The notes below the pieces were generated by a model, which was not told the origin of the DNA, ran no database searches, and saw only the letters and a list, made by a program, of their open reading frames with translations. A stretch of 64,000 bases of DNA, taken from assembly GCA_015680905.1 (NCBI GenBank), contig CM027380.1, positions 35,642,001 to 35,706,000 on the forward strand, read 5' to 3'. Positions 38,641-50,990 of this stretch are shown here, in pieces. The position numbers and the translations under genes were made by a program. Positions within the stretch are counted from its first letter, which is position 1; each line of letters opens with the position of its first letter. Source of the DNA: Coptis chinensis. Taxonomy: Eukaryota > Streptophyta > Magnoliopsida > Ranunculales > Ranunculaceae.

Positions 38641-40700
38641 CGACCGGGGGTCCTTGTACTTAACAATTCCATTATTTTTAGGATAAAGTTGGGAGCTGTT
38701 CGGTTAAAAGGAGTCTTTGGGTATGTTAGTCTTCGCCTAGTAGTGCACAACTCTTTAAGAAACTTAAGCGTGGTTAGGAAGCTTTTAATAGCTTGAGAAA
38801 AGGGAGGTTTATCGTTAGATTCTTGAAAGCGTTCCTAATTTCCTCAAAGTTTGTATCCACTAGTTAGCATGGCTAATTTTTTGAGGAGCGGTGGTTTAAA
38901 CTCTATATTTAGCATATGGCTCTACTTACTTGCTGTGTAACCTTGGCTTTTCGGTTTCTTTGGTTGTGATTTAAGCGGTACCTCTACCGTGGTAGGCTCC
39001 TCGATTTCTATTGCGGTATCTAGTTAGATATCTGGTGTAGGGATCTTGGGGGTAACTATAGGCGTAGTTACTTTGTTATCAACCACTCTTCGAGCGGAGG
39101 AGGTGATGGCATTAGGTCACCCTCGATTGTAGTTTCCGTACTAGAATTACCGTTTACCTCAAAGGCTGTGTTTTTGTTTTTTAGGTTTTGGTATCGCTTG
39201 ACACGGAAACCACGCCTTTTGGTTGGGCTTTCTCTTGGGCTAAGCTGTTGTATGCCCTGATTTATGGATTGTAAGATCTGTTGGTTTGATTGAGTCATTG
39301 TTTGGAAAAGTTGTTGGGTAACTTTGTATAAAGGCGTCGATCGATCGGTTGTGTAGGTGTAGTAGTCCGCGGGTGGTGCGGTTGGAACTATCTCGTTGAT
39401 TATTTATGGGTGGGTTGTGATAGTTAGTATTATTAACGGAGCGATACCTCTATTGGTATTATAATTATTATAATTATTCTGACCTTGTGCTTGACCTTGT
39501 CGGTGGTTTAAGCTTGGTTGTTATAATTATTATAATTCCCTTGACTTTAATCCTTGTCCTTGCCTAAGTGGAGCTTGGTTATAATTGTTTGCTTGCCTAG
39601 CGTTTTGATTATTGTACCACGGAGGTGTTACTTGTTGATTATTTCTCAACTGAAGTTGGGATGTTGTCTCAAAGGTTAGGAATAGGATAGTTATTAATAG
39701 AGTAAACATTATCTTGCTCTGGTGGTTGTTGTTCATAAGCTAGAGGACAATAATTGTCGAGGGGTGCTCTGGACTCAAACAGAAATTACATGGGTTGGAG
39801 TTTACATTCATGGCGGGGATAGGCTTTTGTTGAGCGAAATAGCCTCTACTTTTTTAGTTAGAGATTGAGTAAATTTTTAAGTTACGGATGGGTTTTATTC
39901 TCAAACATACCGTGACCTTGGTGTTGAAGAAGAACTAAGCGGGCCGGGGATATCATCACTCCCCAATTATTATTCCGTTTAGTTTGGTCTTCTAAAATTT
40001 GTAAGCCTCAGGGCTCCTTTACTTAGGAAACTACCCCATTCATTATGTCAAGGACTTCTTTATGGTGATGTTGAAGTCCTTTGAAAAAAACGAACTAGCG
40101 TGTCTTTTGCTAGGTTATGGTGTGGACACTCTATAAGGAGATCGGTGAAGCGATTCCATGCCTCGAAAAATGATTCATGAGGGTTAAATGGGAAAAAATG
40201 AATCTTGGAAAGCATTTCATCCGTCTTTAGGGGTGGGTAAAAATGTTCCATAAGCAATTTGAACAAGTTTAGCCCGAGTCCACAGAATTAAGCTTGGGCG
40301 GTTAACCAAGGCAGCCTTATCGGCTAAGGTGAAAGGGAATACCCTTAATTTAATTTGTTCGAACCAACCGTAGGATGGTGGAATGTTGTTAGGACTTGTT
40401 CAATCCCTACGCGTAATCTTTGGTAAGGTTTTCATGGTCTAAACCATGAAAAGCGGGTAACAAATTAAAATGTTTGGGGGATTCTAAAATCCCCCCACTT
40501 GGAGTCTGCTAGAGCGATGCAAGATTTAGGGCTATCGCTCAAAGCTTTGTAGAAGTCGAGAGAGGAGTCTCTCTTTCTTCCGCCATTATATCGGTATGGT
40601 GTGTGTGATAGTAGCTAGAGGTGTAAATTGGGTGGTGTACTAGATAGACTTGTTTGTTGCCGTGTAATTCGTTTGTTGTTTTGTTAGACCCGGACCTTAA
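38641..40700 (-). pseudogene. A2 gag region
   Basis: Readable pieces in sense order: MFKLLMEHFYPPLKTDEM with FFEAWNRFTDLLIECPHHNL (gag domain), the NNQQVTPP and NNYNQAPLRQG Asn/Gln-rich tract, then MTQSNQQILQSINQGIQQL. Same order as A1 and B2. Broken fossil. Confidence 0.75.
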
Positions 40701-41243
40701 TCTCATGCAAGACTAAGTTAAAGCAACTAAACATGCAACACTCCAAACAATTCGATATACTAGTAGAAAACCTCTAACTAGAAATCACGAGGTATGGAAG
40801 AAAGGAATACGATAAGCGTCCTTGCCCGGCTTATGAATAGCGTCTTGTATGCAGCGTGTTCAGTGTATATAAGAGATTAGAACACTGAAAAACTTGACAA
40901 CTTCGAAGTTGAATCAAAGCTGTGGAAATCCGGAAATTTCAGCTAAGGCGAGATCTATCTTAGTAGCTAGTCGATATGTCGAAAATTCGAGTCCGATAAC
41001 TTAAGCGGGTAGTCTCTCTCTTTTGGAAGCGTAGTCGGTTATATTGATCAAATTCGATAACATAAGCGCGAATTGGCTCTCTTTGAAGCGGCCTTCGATT
41101 ATATTTTCTCGCGAATTTTTCCAAAACTGAAAGCGGCAACCACGGTATGAATCAAACAAGGGTGGGTGGGTTTAATGGGACTTAAAATAACTACTTCTAC
41201 AAAGAAAAAATGCTAAAAGTGCAACTAAGATGGCGGCACCATT
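40701..41243 (-). promoter_or_regulatory. A2 5' leader and primer-binding site
   Basis: Leader equivalent to A1 12481-13004. The primer-binding site ends two bases before the LTR start. No gene. Confidence 0.6.
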
Positions 41244-42610
41244 TGATAACTATAAAATGAATAGTCTACCTCTACGAAATGAACTATGAATTCACAAGCG
41301 TAAGTAAACTAGAACTATTCTTTTCGTGATTTATTATCAAAGCTTCTACTCTCAATCACGAATTGCACTAAATGGAGTCTGAAGTTAGTTCCCTCTCCTA
41401 GTTCCCTAGCATGGATTGTTTTCTAAGTCTAACTAATTAAGCTCTTAAGTCAATGAGAGCTTTCTGACGAAATATTATACTCACGATGCTTAATTAAGAT
41501 GATTACTAGAAATTAACTACAAATGCTATGGAAATACTATTGTTTGACTCTAGATAAAGGAATTAGGGGAATTGAATCCACCTCGAATCCAACTTAATCA
41601 CCTAGTACAGATTGTGGTATCTCGATTCTTACGTTTTCCGCGGCAAAATTCGAGTCTAATCCACTAGTGTTCATGGCATTTCTACCAAGTACTAACTAGC
41701 ATGTGGAGGTAATTAAGCCCACCCATTCTCATGGCGAAACCGACCCTTCTAGAGTGGAATAGATGCTAAAAGCGTTTCTATACTAAACAACTAAGTTTTC
41801 ATCAAGGCTTCATCAACCCCTCTAATGGAGGTTTAGCCTTGAATCATCAATCTAACATTTCCCATTGAATCTAAACTAAACATAATGTAAGAAATTTAGA
41901 TTTACTTAATTTGAACAATAATGAATCTAACTTAATGGGTTGGAATGAAATAGGAACAAGAATTGAAATTAGATCTATCTTTGGAAATGACAAAATTCAA
42001 ACTTGATAAAAATACTACTTTATTTATCTAATCAATCAAGAACAATGATTCAGAGATTTAATCTAAAACAAAAATTTAAATGGAACTAAAACTTAATTTA
42101 ATTAATAAAACTAGATCTAGAATTCTATATTTTAATTTAGGTCTAACTAGCTACCATTAACAAAGAGCTAAGCTTTTGTTTTATACATCAGATCAAAATT
42201 CGTGCATGGGCTTGGAGCCATGGTTTGGGCGGAGAATCGGGGCCCAAAACCCAATTCTTCGATCCAAAAGGCCTCTTCAGCTGCAGTTGGCTTCCACAGA
42301 CTTTTCGTCCACTTCTGCTCCTCTGATTGGGTCAAGGCTTGGACCATTGCAAAGCTCTTTCCGAGCCGGTCGTTTTGACATAAGGTAGGCCCAATTCCGA
42401 GTCTGAGTCCAAAGATATGGCATTCGGAAGTTCTGGCGACTTTTTGCTCCTTTATCTCGCTAAAGTGGCACATTTCTGCGCACATAATGGACTTTGAAGC
42501 TGAAATGCATAAAAACACGTGATCAGTATTAACTCTTACTTATTATTCACATAATTGGTCTAACAGTATGATTATTAAGGGGTTAAAACTACAGTTTTGG
42601 GCTCTTATCA
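41244..42610 (-). repeat. A2 right LTR (5' LTR in sense)
   Basis: Complete A-type LTR, 1367 bp, with both TGATAA and TTATCA tips intact. The five bases beyond it are GTGGT, half of an expected target site duplication whose partner is lost. Confidence 0.93.
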
Positions 42611-42969
42611 GTGGTCAACCACTTTCTTGCTCTTGACCACTATGTCATCAATATAGACTTCCATGGTGTCCCCCAACATGTTTTGAAACATGTCAGTGAT
42701 GAGCCATTGGTAGGTCGCTCCTGCGTTCTTGAGGCCGAACAGGAGGACGTTGTAGCAGTATATTCCCTGTTCTATGATGAATAAAGTTTTCTCTTGATCT
42801 TCTTCAGCGAGTGGGATCTGGTTGTACCCACTGTATGCATCCATAAATGACAAGAGTTCATGGCCACAGGTCTGGTCCACAAGTCGGTCGATTCTAGGTA
42901 AAGGGAAGCTATCTTTAGGCATTTCCTGGTTGACATTAGTGAAGTCGACTTAGAGGCAAACTGTGCCAT
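42611..42969 (-). pseudogene. T2 reverse transcriptase, N-terminal part, cut by A2
   Basis: The minus strand reads FPLPRIDRLVDQTCGHELLS, then MDAYSGYNQIPL, then the catalytic VYIDDIVVKSK block, ending at KKVVDH where the A2 LTR begins. This is the fingers/palm part of a Ty3/gypsy RT of Tat type (compare DAYSGYNQI with LDGYYGYFQI in the Athila copies). Confidence 0.88.
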
Positions 42970-43303
42970 TCTTTTTTGGGACTGCTACTATGCTAGTGAT
43001 CCAGTCTGGGTAATCGACCTTCAGGATGAAGCCGACTTGCTTGAGTTTGTCGACCTCATCATTGATTGCTTTTTGAAATCTCAGGGATAGCTTCCTAGGT
43101 CGTTGTCGAACTAGCCTAGCATTAAGGTTAACATTTAACCTATGACATGCAACACTAGGATCTATACCGGGTACATCGATGTACTACCAAGCAAAAACGT
43201 CTTTATTCAATGATAAAAAGTTTACAAGGTGTGCTTTGAGTATGGGGTCAAGGTTAGCCCCTACATAAACAAACTTGGGATCGTCTTCTGTTCCCAGGTT
43301 CAC

Positions 43304-44458
43304 TCATTCCTTTTCTTCAGTTTGAACTGCTGCGTTTGAAGATGAGGTGGTCTCCGTGGAGTTGGTCTCTGTGGTAACGACAACAGGGGCTGATACGACC
43401 TCTATGGTAATGACAATAGGGTCTGGTGCAACCTCTGGGATCTTGACTGGTGAACTAGCAGGAGCTGGGACGACCTCTGGGATGTTGACCGGATCTTGGG
43501 CGACCTTTGAGGTCCTAACTGGCGGATTGACAAGAGCTTGGGCGATTACTGGGGTCCTGACTAGCGGATTGACTTTTTTGATAAAACCCCCAGCGTTCTG
43601 CTTTGGTGCTTTGGATTTGACCTCAGCGATTAAATCTTTAGCCATCGTGTAGCTGGTAGGCTCATTCTTAGTGCTAATAGAAGGGCCAGCGGACTTGCTC
43701 ACTGAGAGGATCTGGTTGCAGTGATAAGCCTCGAGCTTATTGCTGCGAAGCTCTATCATACCCCTAAGGCCAGGAAAGCGGCGTACCTGATGCAGTGTTG
43801 ATGGTATAGCTTGCATTTGGTGGATCCAACATCGTCCTAAGATGGCATTGTAGGATGAGTGGATGTCTAGAACGCTGAAACGAGTGTTGAAGCTGACTTT
43901 GTCCTCCCTAGACAAAACAGAGACTGGGAGTATGATGTCACCAATTGGGTCAGCTCGGGAGCCATTGAATCCATAGAGAGGGGCTATTGGATCTATGAAG
44001 ACCGATTTGGGCAGGTTCATCTCTTTGATGGTATGATAGAACAAGATGTCACACGAACTACCAGGATCTATCAAGACACGTTTGACTGTCCAGTCGCTGA
44101 TTTTGACATGGACAACTAGGGCATCATTATGAGGGAGGCAAACCTTGTTGAGGTCGGCCTTTGTGAAAGTTATATCACCTGAACTATGACCTGAACTATG
44201 TGGGGCAGGTGCGGCCTGCGAAGAGAACTGGTAGGCTTCTTGGAGAGCGCCTACACGCCTCCTTTTTTCTCTAGAGGATGTAACACAATCATCCTGGAAC
44301 GTGATTATGTGTGTCGTTATGTCGTTATCTCTGTCTGATGAGTGCTGACGACGTTCATGACGTGAACGTTCACTAGGGCGTCCTCTACTATGGGAGCGAG
44401 CGTGGACACTATGGCGATTATGGCGAGCTGGAGATCTACTATGTTCTCTGTGAGCCAT
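43304..44458 (-). pseudogene. T2 gag C-terminus and protease region
   Basis: A 384-residue open stretch. It starts in a basic Arg/Ser/His-rich gag tail (SPARHNRHSVHARSHSRGR, residues about 9-50). The protease domain at about 95-260 includes LIDPGSSCDIL (active site D-x-G-S), LYGFNGSRADPIG and YNAILGRCWIHQM. A Pro/Val/Thr-rich C-terminal third with degenerate PVRTP-like repeats follows, probably the linker to RT. This is the longest surviving frame in the nest. The protein would mature the Gag-Pol product. It is part of a broken element. Confidence 0.85.
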
Positions 44459-45600
44459 AAGCTTATGGCGCAGGTCGCCATCAGCGATATTGGTATAATG
44501 CTTGATATGTCCCGACTCGACGAGGTCCTAGAGGTAGTGCTTGAGTCCCTAGCACTTGTCGGTGTCATGACACTTTGCTCTATGAAAGGCACAGTAAGGC
44601 TTGCCAGGCCGATCTTCTGGTTGCCATATGTCAGGTCGGTAATATGCAGCTTTCTTGATCTTGTCTAGTATGTAACAGGGAGATTGGGTGAGCACAACGA
44701 ACTCACGGCTGTTGCTTGGTCTATTTCAATCTTACGTTCTTCTTTATGCGGGTTTTTTGAAGGTGGAAGTCATCGAGATCGCCGCCACTTCTTGTTCTTC
44801 TGTTAAGCCATGACGTTTTAGGCCTTCTTGCAAGTTGATGTACTTGTCTACTCGAGCATATAACTCAGACAAAGTTTCTGGACGTTCTTTCATGAGCGAT
44901 CTAGAGAGAGCTGTGTTGTGCACTCGGCAGGCGTTGGAAAATGCCAATGTTGCAAATGACTCTTTGAGACCGCTTTCCATGCCAAGTAGTTCGGTTTTGA
45001 ACCGACCTAAGAAGGTGTGGATGGTTTCATCTTCGCCTAGTGAGAGCTAGAATAGTGAATCTAGATCTATTTTTTTACGCCTATTGTGGACGTACTAGCT
45101 AGCGAATAGATCGGTGAGATTTTTGAAGTTCTTTATCGAGTCCGGCTCTAGTGAAAAGAACCAATCAATAGCGCCATCTTGCAGGCTGGCGAGAAATAGA
45201 CGGCAGTGAAGATGATCGAACTCCTGACTATAGAGCACGAGGCTCTAAATGTAGCGAGCTACGTGTTGACCTGGACACGTGCTGCCATCATACATTTCAA
45301 AGTTTGGCTGGACGAAATCTGGAGGGGAAGGTTTACTAAGTACCTCAACAGTGAAAGGGGATGCCCGGTATGTCTTCAACATCTTCTGAACGATCTGGGT
45401 GGTGTCCTTCTTGACTGCACTCTGATCTATTCTCTGTGACAGCTCGTTAATCTATTGATACCGTACTCTGCTAAAGCAACAGCTGGAGTTTGCGCATCCA
45501 TTTATGCTTTCAAAGCAACATTTTCTTGCCTGAGTAGGGTGATGTGCTCATTCATTGTACCTAACTGACTTGCTAAGCCCTGGATTTGAGCTTTGAGGTT
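44459..45600 (-). pseudogene. T2 gag region
   Basis: The minus strand at 44744-44980 reads GLKESFATLAFSNACRVHN and PETLSELYARVDKYINLQEG, the C-terminal part of a Tat-type Retrotrans_gag domain. Upstream in sense, readable blocks around 45060-45140 contain SIKNF and VHNRRKKIDLDSLF. The 5' end near 45600 is leader. Broken fossil. Confidence 0.75.
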
Positions 45601-45643
45601 TACCATGCTTTGTGGGCTTGAGTATTTTTGTTTTTGTAAAGAG

Positions 45644-45648
45644 GTTTC
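45644..45648. repeat. Left target site duplication of B2 (GTTTC)
   Basis: GTTTC directly left of the TGATAA tip of the B2 left LTR. The same five bases follow the TTATCA tip of the right LTR at 55109-55113. B1 has the same left flank at 17386-17390. Confidence 0.9.
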
Positions 45649-47125
45649 TGATAAAACATAAAATGAATAGTTTACCTATGAAATGAACGATGAACTCAAA
45701 ACGTAAGTAAACTAAAACTATCTTATGAGCCTATATTTTATCAAAGATTTCTACTCTCAATTTTATCGAAATAGAGTGGAGTAACAAATTCGTTCCACTC
45801 TTAGTTCTCTAGCATGGAATGATTTCATAGTTAACTAATCGGTCTTAAGTCTAATGAGAGCTTTACGAAGGGTGTTATACTACGATACAATATGAAATTG
45901 ATTATGTTGAATTTAAACTACGAATGCTATGGAAATATGATTGTTTTGAATCTAGATAAAGGATTAGAGGGAATTGAATCCACCTCGAATCAACTTAATA
46001 ACCTAGCATAGATTCTTGTATCTCGATTCTTATGTTCTTACGGCAAGAATTTTGAGTTCTAATCCCTAGTGTTCATGGCATTTCTACCAAATACTAACTA
46101 GCATGTGAGGTCATCCACCCATTCTCATGGCGAATCACGACCTTCTAGAGTGGAATAGATTCTACAATGTTTCTACACTATACCACTAAGTTTTCATCAA
46201 AGCTTCATCAACCCCTCTAATGGAGGTTTTAGCCTTGAGTCATCAAACCATCATTTCCCATTGAATTATAACTACTCATCATATTAAAATTTTAACTTAA
46301 CTAAATTAACTAACAATGTTTCAATATACTTAAACTACGAAATGATAATCAACAAGAATTAAAACTAGATCTAATAGATTGAAATAACAAAAATCGAAAT
46401 GACAAGAATAATAACTATTTTATTTATCTAATGAATGATATTCAATGATTCAAGAAATTAATCTAAAACAAGAAATGAAATTCTAAAACTAAGTTCTAAA
46501 CTCATTAATGGAGGCTAACTAATCTAATTCTAATCTAGGTCTAACTATCTACCATTAACAAAGAGCTAAGCTTTTGTTTTTATACTTTCAGATCCAAAAA
46601 TCGTGCATGGGCTTGGAGCCATGTTTTGGGCGAGATCGGGGCCCAAACCCCAATTCTTTAGTCCAAAATAAGCTCTTCAGCTGCAGTTGGTTTCGACAGA
46701 TGTTTCGTCCACTTCTGCTCCTCTGATTGGGTCAAGGCTTGGACCATTGGAAAGCTCTTTCCGAGCCGGTCGTTTTGACATAAGGTAGGCCCAATTCCGA
46801 GGTCTAAGTCCAAAGATATGGTCTTTGGAAGTTCTGCTAATTTTGTGTGCTGTTTCTGCCCGTGTTGACTTTGACTTTTCAGCTTTGACCGAGGCTTTAG
46901 AAAGGCTTTGTCTTCTTGAATCTTGGCCTTTAATCCACGGAACTCCTTAGCAACCAACCATTGCTCCTTTATCTAGCTAAAGTGGCACATTTCTGCACAT
47001 AATGGACTTTGAAGCCTGAAATGCATAAAAACACGTTCTCAGTATTAATCTTACTTATTATTCACATAATTGGTCTAAAAGTATGATTATTAAGGGGTTA
47101 AAACTACAGTTTTGGGCTCTTATCA
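45649..47125 (-). repeat. B2 left LTR (3' LTR in sense)
   Basis: 1477 bp, TGATAA...TTATCA, B-type with the extra 120-bp block around 46845-46965. Confidence 0.93.
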
Positions 47126-47165
47126 AACCACCCCAAATAGCATTTTGCTTGTCCTCAAGCAAAGA
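47126..47165 (-). promoter_or_regulatory. B2 polypurine tract and adjacent inverted repeat
   Basis: In sense, a G-rich TTTGGGGTGGTT tract abuts the LTR, preceded by TTTGCTTG-AGGA-CAAGCAAA. Same arrangement as in A1, A2 and B1. Confidence 0.8.
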
Positions 47166-49689
47166 TGAGAAATTAGAATAAGTGACCAAAAATGGAGTTC
47201 TATCTACTCTCCGTTTATTTGAGTCGCGATTACATTGACCATATGCAACAAGGCCTTAAACCACTAGGAATTCCCTAGTGGGCCGAGTTATAGCCTCGTG
47301 AGAGTTTTACAGTGAAAGTACTCACAAACTTCATCTATACTACAACGACTAAGAAATAAAACTATTGTTTCCTTATTCATGCTCTAAATTAACTATACCT
47401 CTCACACTAGCAATGCATATAGAGTAATCAAAATTGAAACCTAAGTTAATATATGCATAATAATCAATCATCTACAAATAAACATATATCTGATGAGTAA
47501 TGCTATGAAATGCAGTAATAGGTCCGTTTGAAACTTTGGAATAAGCGTCCTTAAGTAGGTTCTCACATAAAAGTCAAGACAAAAATCACTCTGATTTTTC
47601 CACTCAAGTTTTTGCTACTCCGATTAATGCGGTGGGCATACTTTACCTTACAATCTCAATGACACACAAGGAAGCGAAGTTGATCAAACACATATGCCAC
47701 TTACTATCCCACTAACCTATTCCTAATTAAGCTAGAGGTCTTTATTAGGTGTTGCGGGGATTAGGAGATGGTTTAAGAAAGAAGGAAATGGATATTCAAA
47801 AGGGACAAGTCTGAGATAATAGAGTCTTCATATTATGTAACTAGAGAAAACCTTGTTATTTACTTTTGCTTCTACACTTTGTTTCCATCCTTAGCCATAT
47901 ATTTTTTTCTTTGGCTTTTGACTCCTTTTATTCTATTTTTTGGAGTTTTTATTTTATTTCTATTTTTATTTTTCTTTTCTTTGGATGTAAACTTCCTTTC
48001 TTTATTTTCTGAAGCAACTAACTAATTTTTGTTTACATAGGTTTTTCTCTTCTTTTTTCTTCCTCATTCTATTATCAGACTTATTCTAAATTGGGTAGGT
48101 TGATTTTTTTTTTTTTTTTATTATTTTGTTTTGTTTTTGTAATAGGGTAAAGGATTTGTGGTTTATGGAAGGGCTAATGAAAGGCTCAAGAGGGGCGACT
48201 AGCTGAAAATAATTCATAGGTTTGAATTTCTGGCTATATAGATCCAAAGAGGGCCTAAATTCTCGCTTAGGATATGGCATAGTGATCAAGCAAGTGGACG
48301 TGTGATTTCTCTATCCGGATTTTACTTCTTCCTTGTGTCATTTCTCAAATGTTTCGCTCCTATAAGGCTTTAGGCTATATTCTCACAGGATTTGTAGAAT
48401 AAGTACTCTAGCCTAGATTTCAGAAACTTACTGCTAACAATAATAGATACTCATGTAATATATTTATAGATAGATGCAAAGATTATTACCTACATATTAA
48501 CCTAAGTTTCCAACAATTATTCTGATGCAAAAGCTACGTGAGACTTCTAGATTGTTAAGAGCATAGAGAAAGAAAACGATACCAATATTCCTAAGTGTAT
48601 AGCATAAACTTATTTATTTATATTTTTGAAATTTTTAACTTGAAAACAAATGCATATTATACATATCTATATCCTAACAGATGCCTTAATTACCGTGTTT
48701 TCTATGCCCCCAAACAAGAATCATGCTTTGTCCTCAACGCATTTAAATAAAGAGGGTAGGAAAAATACCATTGAAGCGCGTGAAATTCAGGAACATCTAC
48801 AAAACAAGGTTAGAACGTACTAATATATGAAATAAAAAACTGACGCAACTCTATAAGAGTTCCACCCATTATGGGGTTAACAAGAATCAAATTGCTTGGG
48901 ACATAAGCAGACACTAACTAGAATTAAAACTTACCTTATCTCCCGGACATGCATATTATCTACCCAATAGCACCATGGGTCTTGTATTTTAGCGGGCATG
49001 GCAAGTCCAAGAACAAATGCTAGCAAGAACCATAAGCGGTTCCCAGCCTACGTGTGTGATCACCTCGCGAGTCCAAGCACCATAAGTAGTACTTGGGAAC
49101 AGATCTTCGAAAGACTGTTCTGGTATTATTGTAGGAGATGTCATCTCGAAACTACGCTCTGGAACAGCTGCAAAATGACACAGGAACAACCATGAAAACC
49201 GGAAATTTTCTGGTCTCTGTTTGAAGTCGGTATGCGGTAGGGCGCTCCCACTTAAGCCTTTTTCGCCCTTTTTTTTTTTTTTTGACAAGGGAGCGAGGTG
49301 GGGGTAAGGATAGGAATTTGAGTGACCAAGAATGGAAAAACCAACACCCCCCCAAACAAATTTTTGAAAATAGGTTTGTAAAAATTTGTTTTAAAGCGTG
49401 GGTCTTTTAAGGTCGATTCGAGACTTGCTAGATTACTATTTTTATAGCTTTAAACTTTTTACTTTTTATGAATTAGGTTTAATATAAAGGAAAACAATAA
49501 GCGATAAAGACATAATTCACACCATAGAAAACATGACTCAAAACCAAGAAAACATGCAAGAGTGGAAAACGTGAATTATGTGAACCGTGGACTTAGGATC
49601 CGGTACTTACAACCACACACTCCATAGGGAGGGCCGGTTACCTGAATGGTGCATTCACCAATATATGGAAATGAAAGGAAATGCACCAA
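47166..49689 (-). other. B2 3' non-coding region
   Basis: Collinear with B1 18919-21440. It includes T-rich tracts (47900-48125), short spurious ORFs, and the GGATCCGGTACTTAC block shared with A-type elements near 49595. No gene. Confidence 0.68.
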
Positions 49690-50157
49690 ACACAAAAATT
49701 AAGTCGTTTATAGTCGGATACTTTCGAGACTTTATCTAAATATATGTATGAATATCACGGTTTATCATATATCAACAACCCGAAATAGTTGTGGATCGTT
49801 CCATAAATAAATATCACAGAAAGCATATCCAAACACAATCAAGCACCAAGATTTCCCTCTGACCTGACCTAGTGGAATGAAAGCGAAGTCGGATAGACCT
49901 ATAACATAACCGAGCATGCACCTTATGTTTCATCTTTGAGCGAGGGTGTCCTAGTGAATAAGTGTGGAAAAGTGAATGGTTGTGGAAGATATGGTGGATT
50001 GGGATAAGTTTTAGAGAAAAAGCATGGAAAAAATGAGGATGTGGGTTTAGCACAAAACTCATTCATGGTGTAGTTAGGGACTGTCTCAAGTTTGAAAATG
50101 AAGGTGTCAAGTGGTTTATCCTTGGGAAGTATTTGTTTACTAGGTGGATTTAAAATA
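49690..50157 (-). other. B-specific segment replacing RT-RNase H-integrase
   Basis: Present in B1 and B2 but not found in A1 or A2. The minus strand has an 82-residue ORF (MSFVLNPHPHFFHAFSLKL start), which I do not recognise. It joins the post-integrase spacer on one side and the protease extension on the other, so it marks the deletion or template switch that created the B lineage. Confidence 0.6.
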
Positions 50158-50990
50158 TCATGAAGCCTGGGGAGAAACTAAAGGATCGAGTGCAAACTCG
50201 AGGTTCCTTTGAAAAGGTTGAGGGTGGGGAATATTGGTGATGGAAGGTGAATGATTCTCAGCTAGAGCTCTCAAGTCCATATCATCAGAAATCTTGATAT
50301 ATGCAAGACATTCCTCAATAGGTGGGTCAAAAGGATCACTGGGATAGAGATTGAAAAATTCATCTTCCATCATAGCATTAAGGGATGAATGGTTGTTGGC
50401 AAGGGGGGACTCGCGAAGTGGTAAAGAAGTGGTGCAAAAGAGTTGCATGAATTCTTCTTCGATTTTGTCTACTACCAGGGAGTCATTGTTAAAGTCGAAA
50501 TTTCCAAAGGAAAGGAATTTGTTAATCTGTTTTTCCGAAAACATGTTTTTGAAGTAATCTTGAGCTAAGCTCTCGATCATGCTAACCTCCCCATTTGTAG
50601 ATGAATCGGGATACTGTGTCCTCATTTTGAAAACATTTACCTCAACAGAAAGATGGCTAAAGGACAAGGACATCGAACCATCGCGGCAGTTTATGAACGC
50701 GTTGGCAGTAGCCAAGAAGGGACGCCCTAAAATGATAGGTACAGAGTCATTAGTGACTTCTGTGTCGAGGATAACGAAGTCGGCTGGGTAGTAAAAATTT
50801 TGGACTTTAACCAGCTCGTTTTCAACCACACCCTTAGGATATTTAATAGACCGATCAGCTAATTGCAATGTCATTTTAGTAGGTTGCATCTCCTCTAGAC
50901 CTATTTGTTTATACAAATAAAACGGGAGTAAGTTAACACTAGCCCCCAGGTCTAGTAAGCCTTGGTCGTCGTGTGAGAATCTCTAAAGGT
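50158..50990 (-). pseudogene. B2 protease and C-terminal extension
   Basis: A 252-residue open stretch begins at YKQIGLEEMQPTKMTLQLAD. Just upstream, LDLGASVNLLPF carries the retropepsin D-x-G-A active site. IPIILGRPFL-type sequence (SVPIILGRPFLATANAF) closes the domain by about residue 75. The remaining 170 residues are acidic and serine-rich, with DPPIEECLAYIKI near the end, and lead to the B-specific segment instead of RT. The protease would mature Gag. Family call is strong because the motif series is diagnostic of Athila. Confidence 0.87.

Larger units (their letters stand above)
28082..42610 (-). mobile_element. Athila-lineage Ty3/gypsy retrotransposon A2
   Basis: Second copy of A1 in the same orientation with the same parts. 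The left LTR lacks about 40 bp of its outer end. The right LTR tip abuts the RT region of T2, so A2 lies inside a Tat element. A1 and A2 share the same right flank and therefore descend from one insertion. Broken by many changes. Confidence 0.9.
42611..45648 (-). mobile_element. Tat-lineage Ty3/gypsy fragment T2 (gag, protease, partial RT)
   Basis: Better-kept copy of T1. Together with the primer-binding site and LTR at 55124-55699 it forms the 5' half of one Tat element, split by insertion B2. A2 cut it within RT, so RNase H, integrase and the 3' LTR lie outside the window or are lost. The Tat call rests on the protease and RT motifs and on the TGGCACCGTCTGTGGGAAC primer-binding site. Broken fossil. 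Confidence 0.87.

Noticed and set aside
28082-42610. A2 as an insertion independent of A1
   Set aside because: Both copies end at the same base of the Tat RT region, which independent insertions would be unlikely to share.
43347-43652. Plus-strand ORF rich in Thr/Gly/Val
   Set aside because: Antisense shadow of the repetitive C-terminal part of the Tat protease frame.
44390-45439. Plus-strand ORFs over the Tat gag region, also present in copy 1
   Set aside because: They are conserved only because the duplicated DNA is nearly identical. The minus strand carries the gag motifs.
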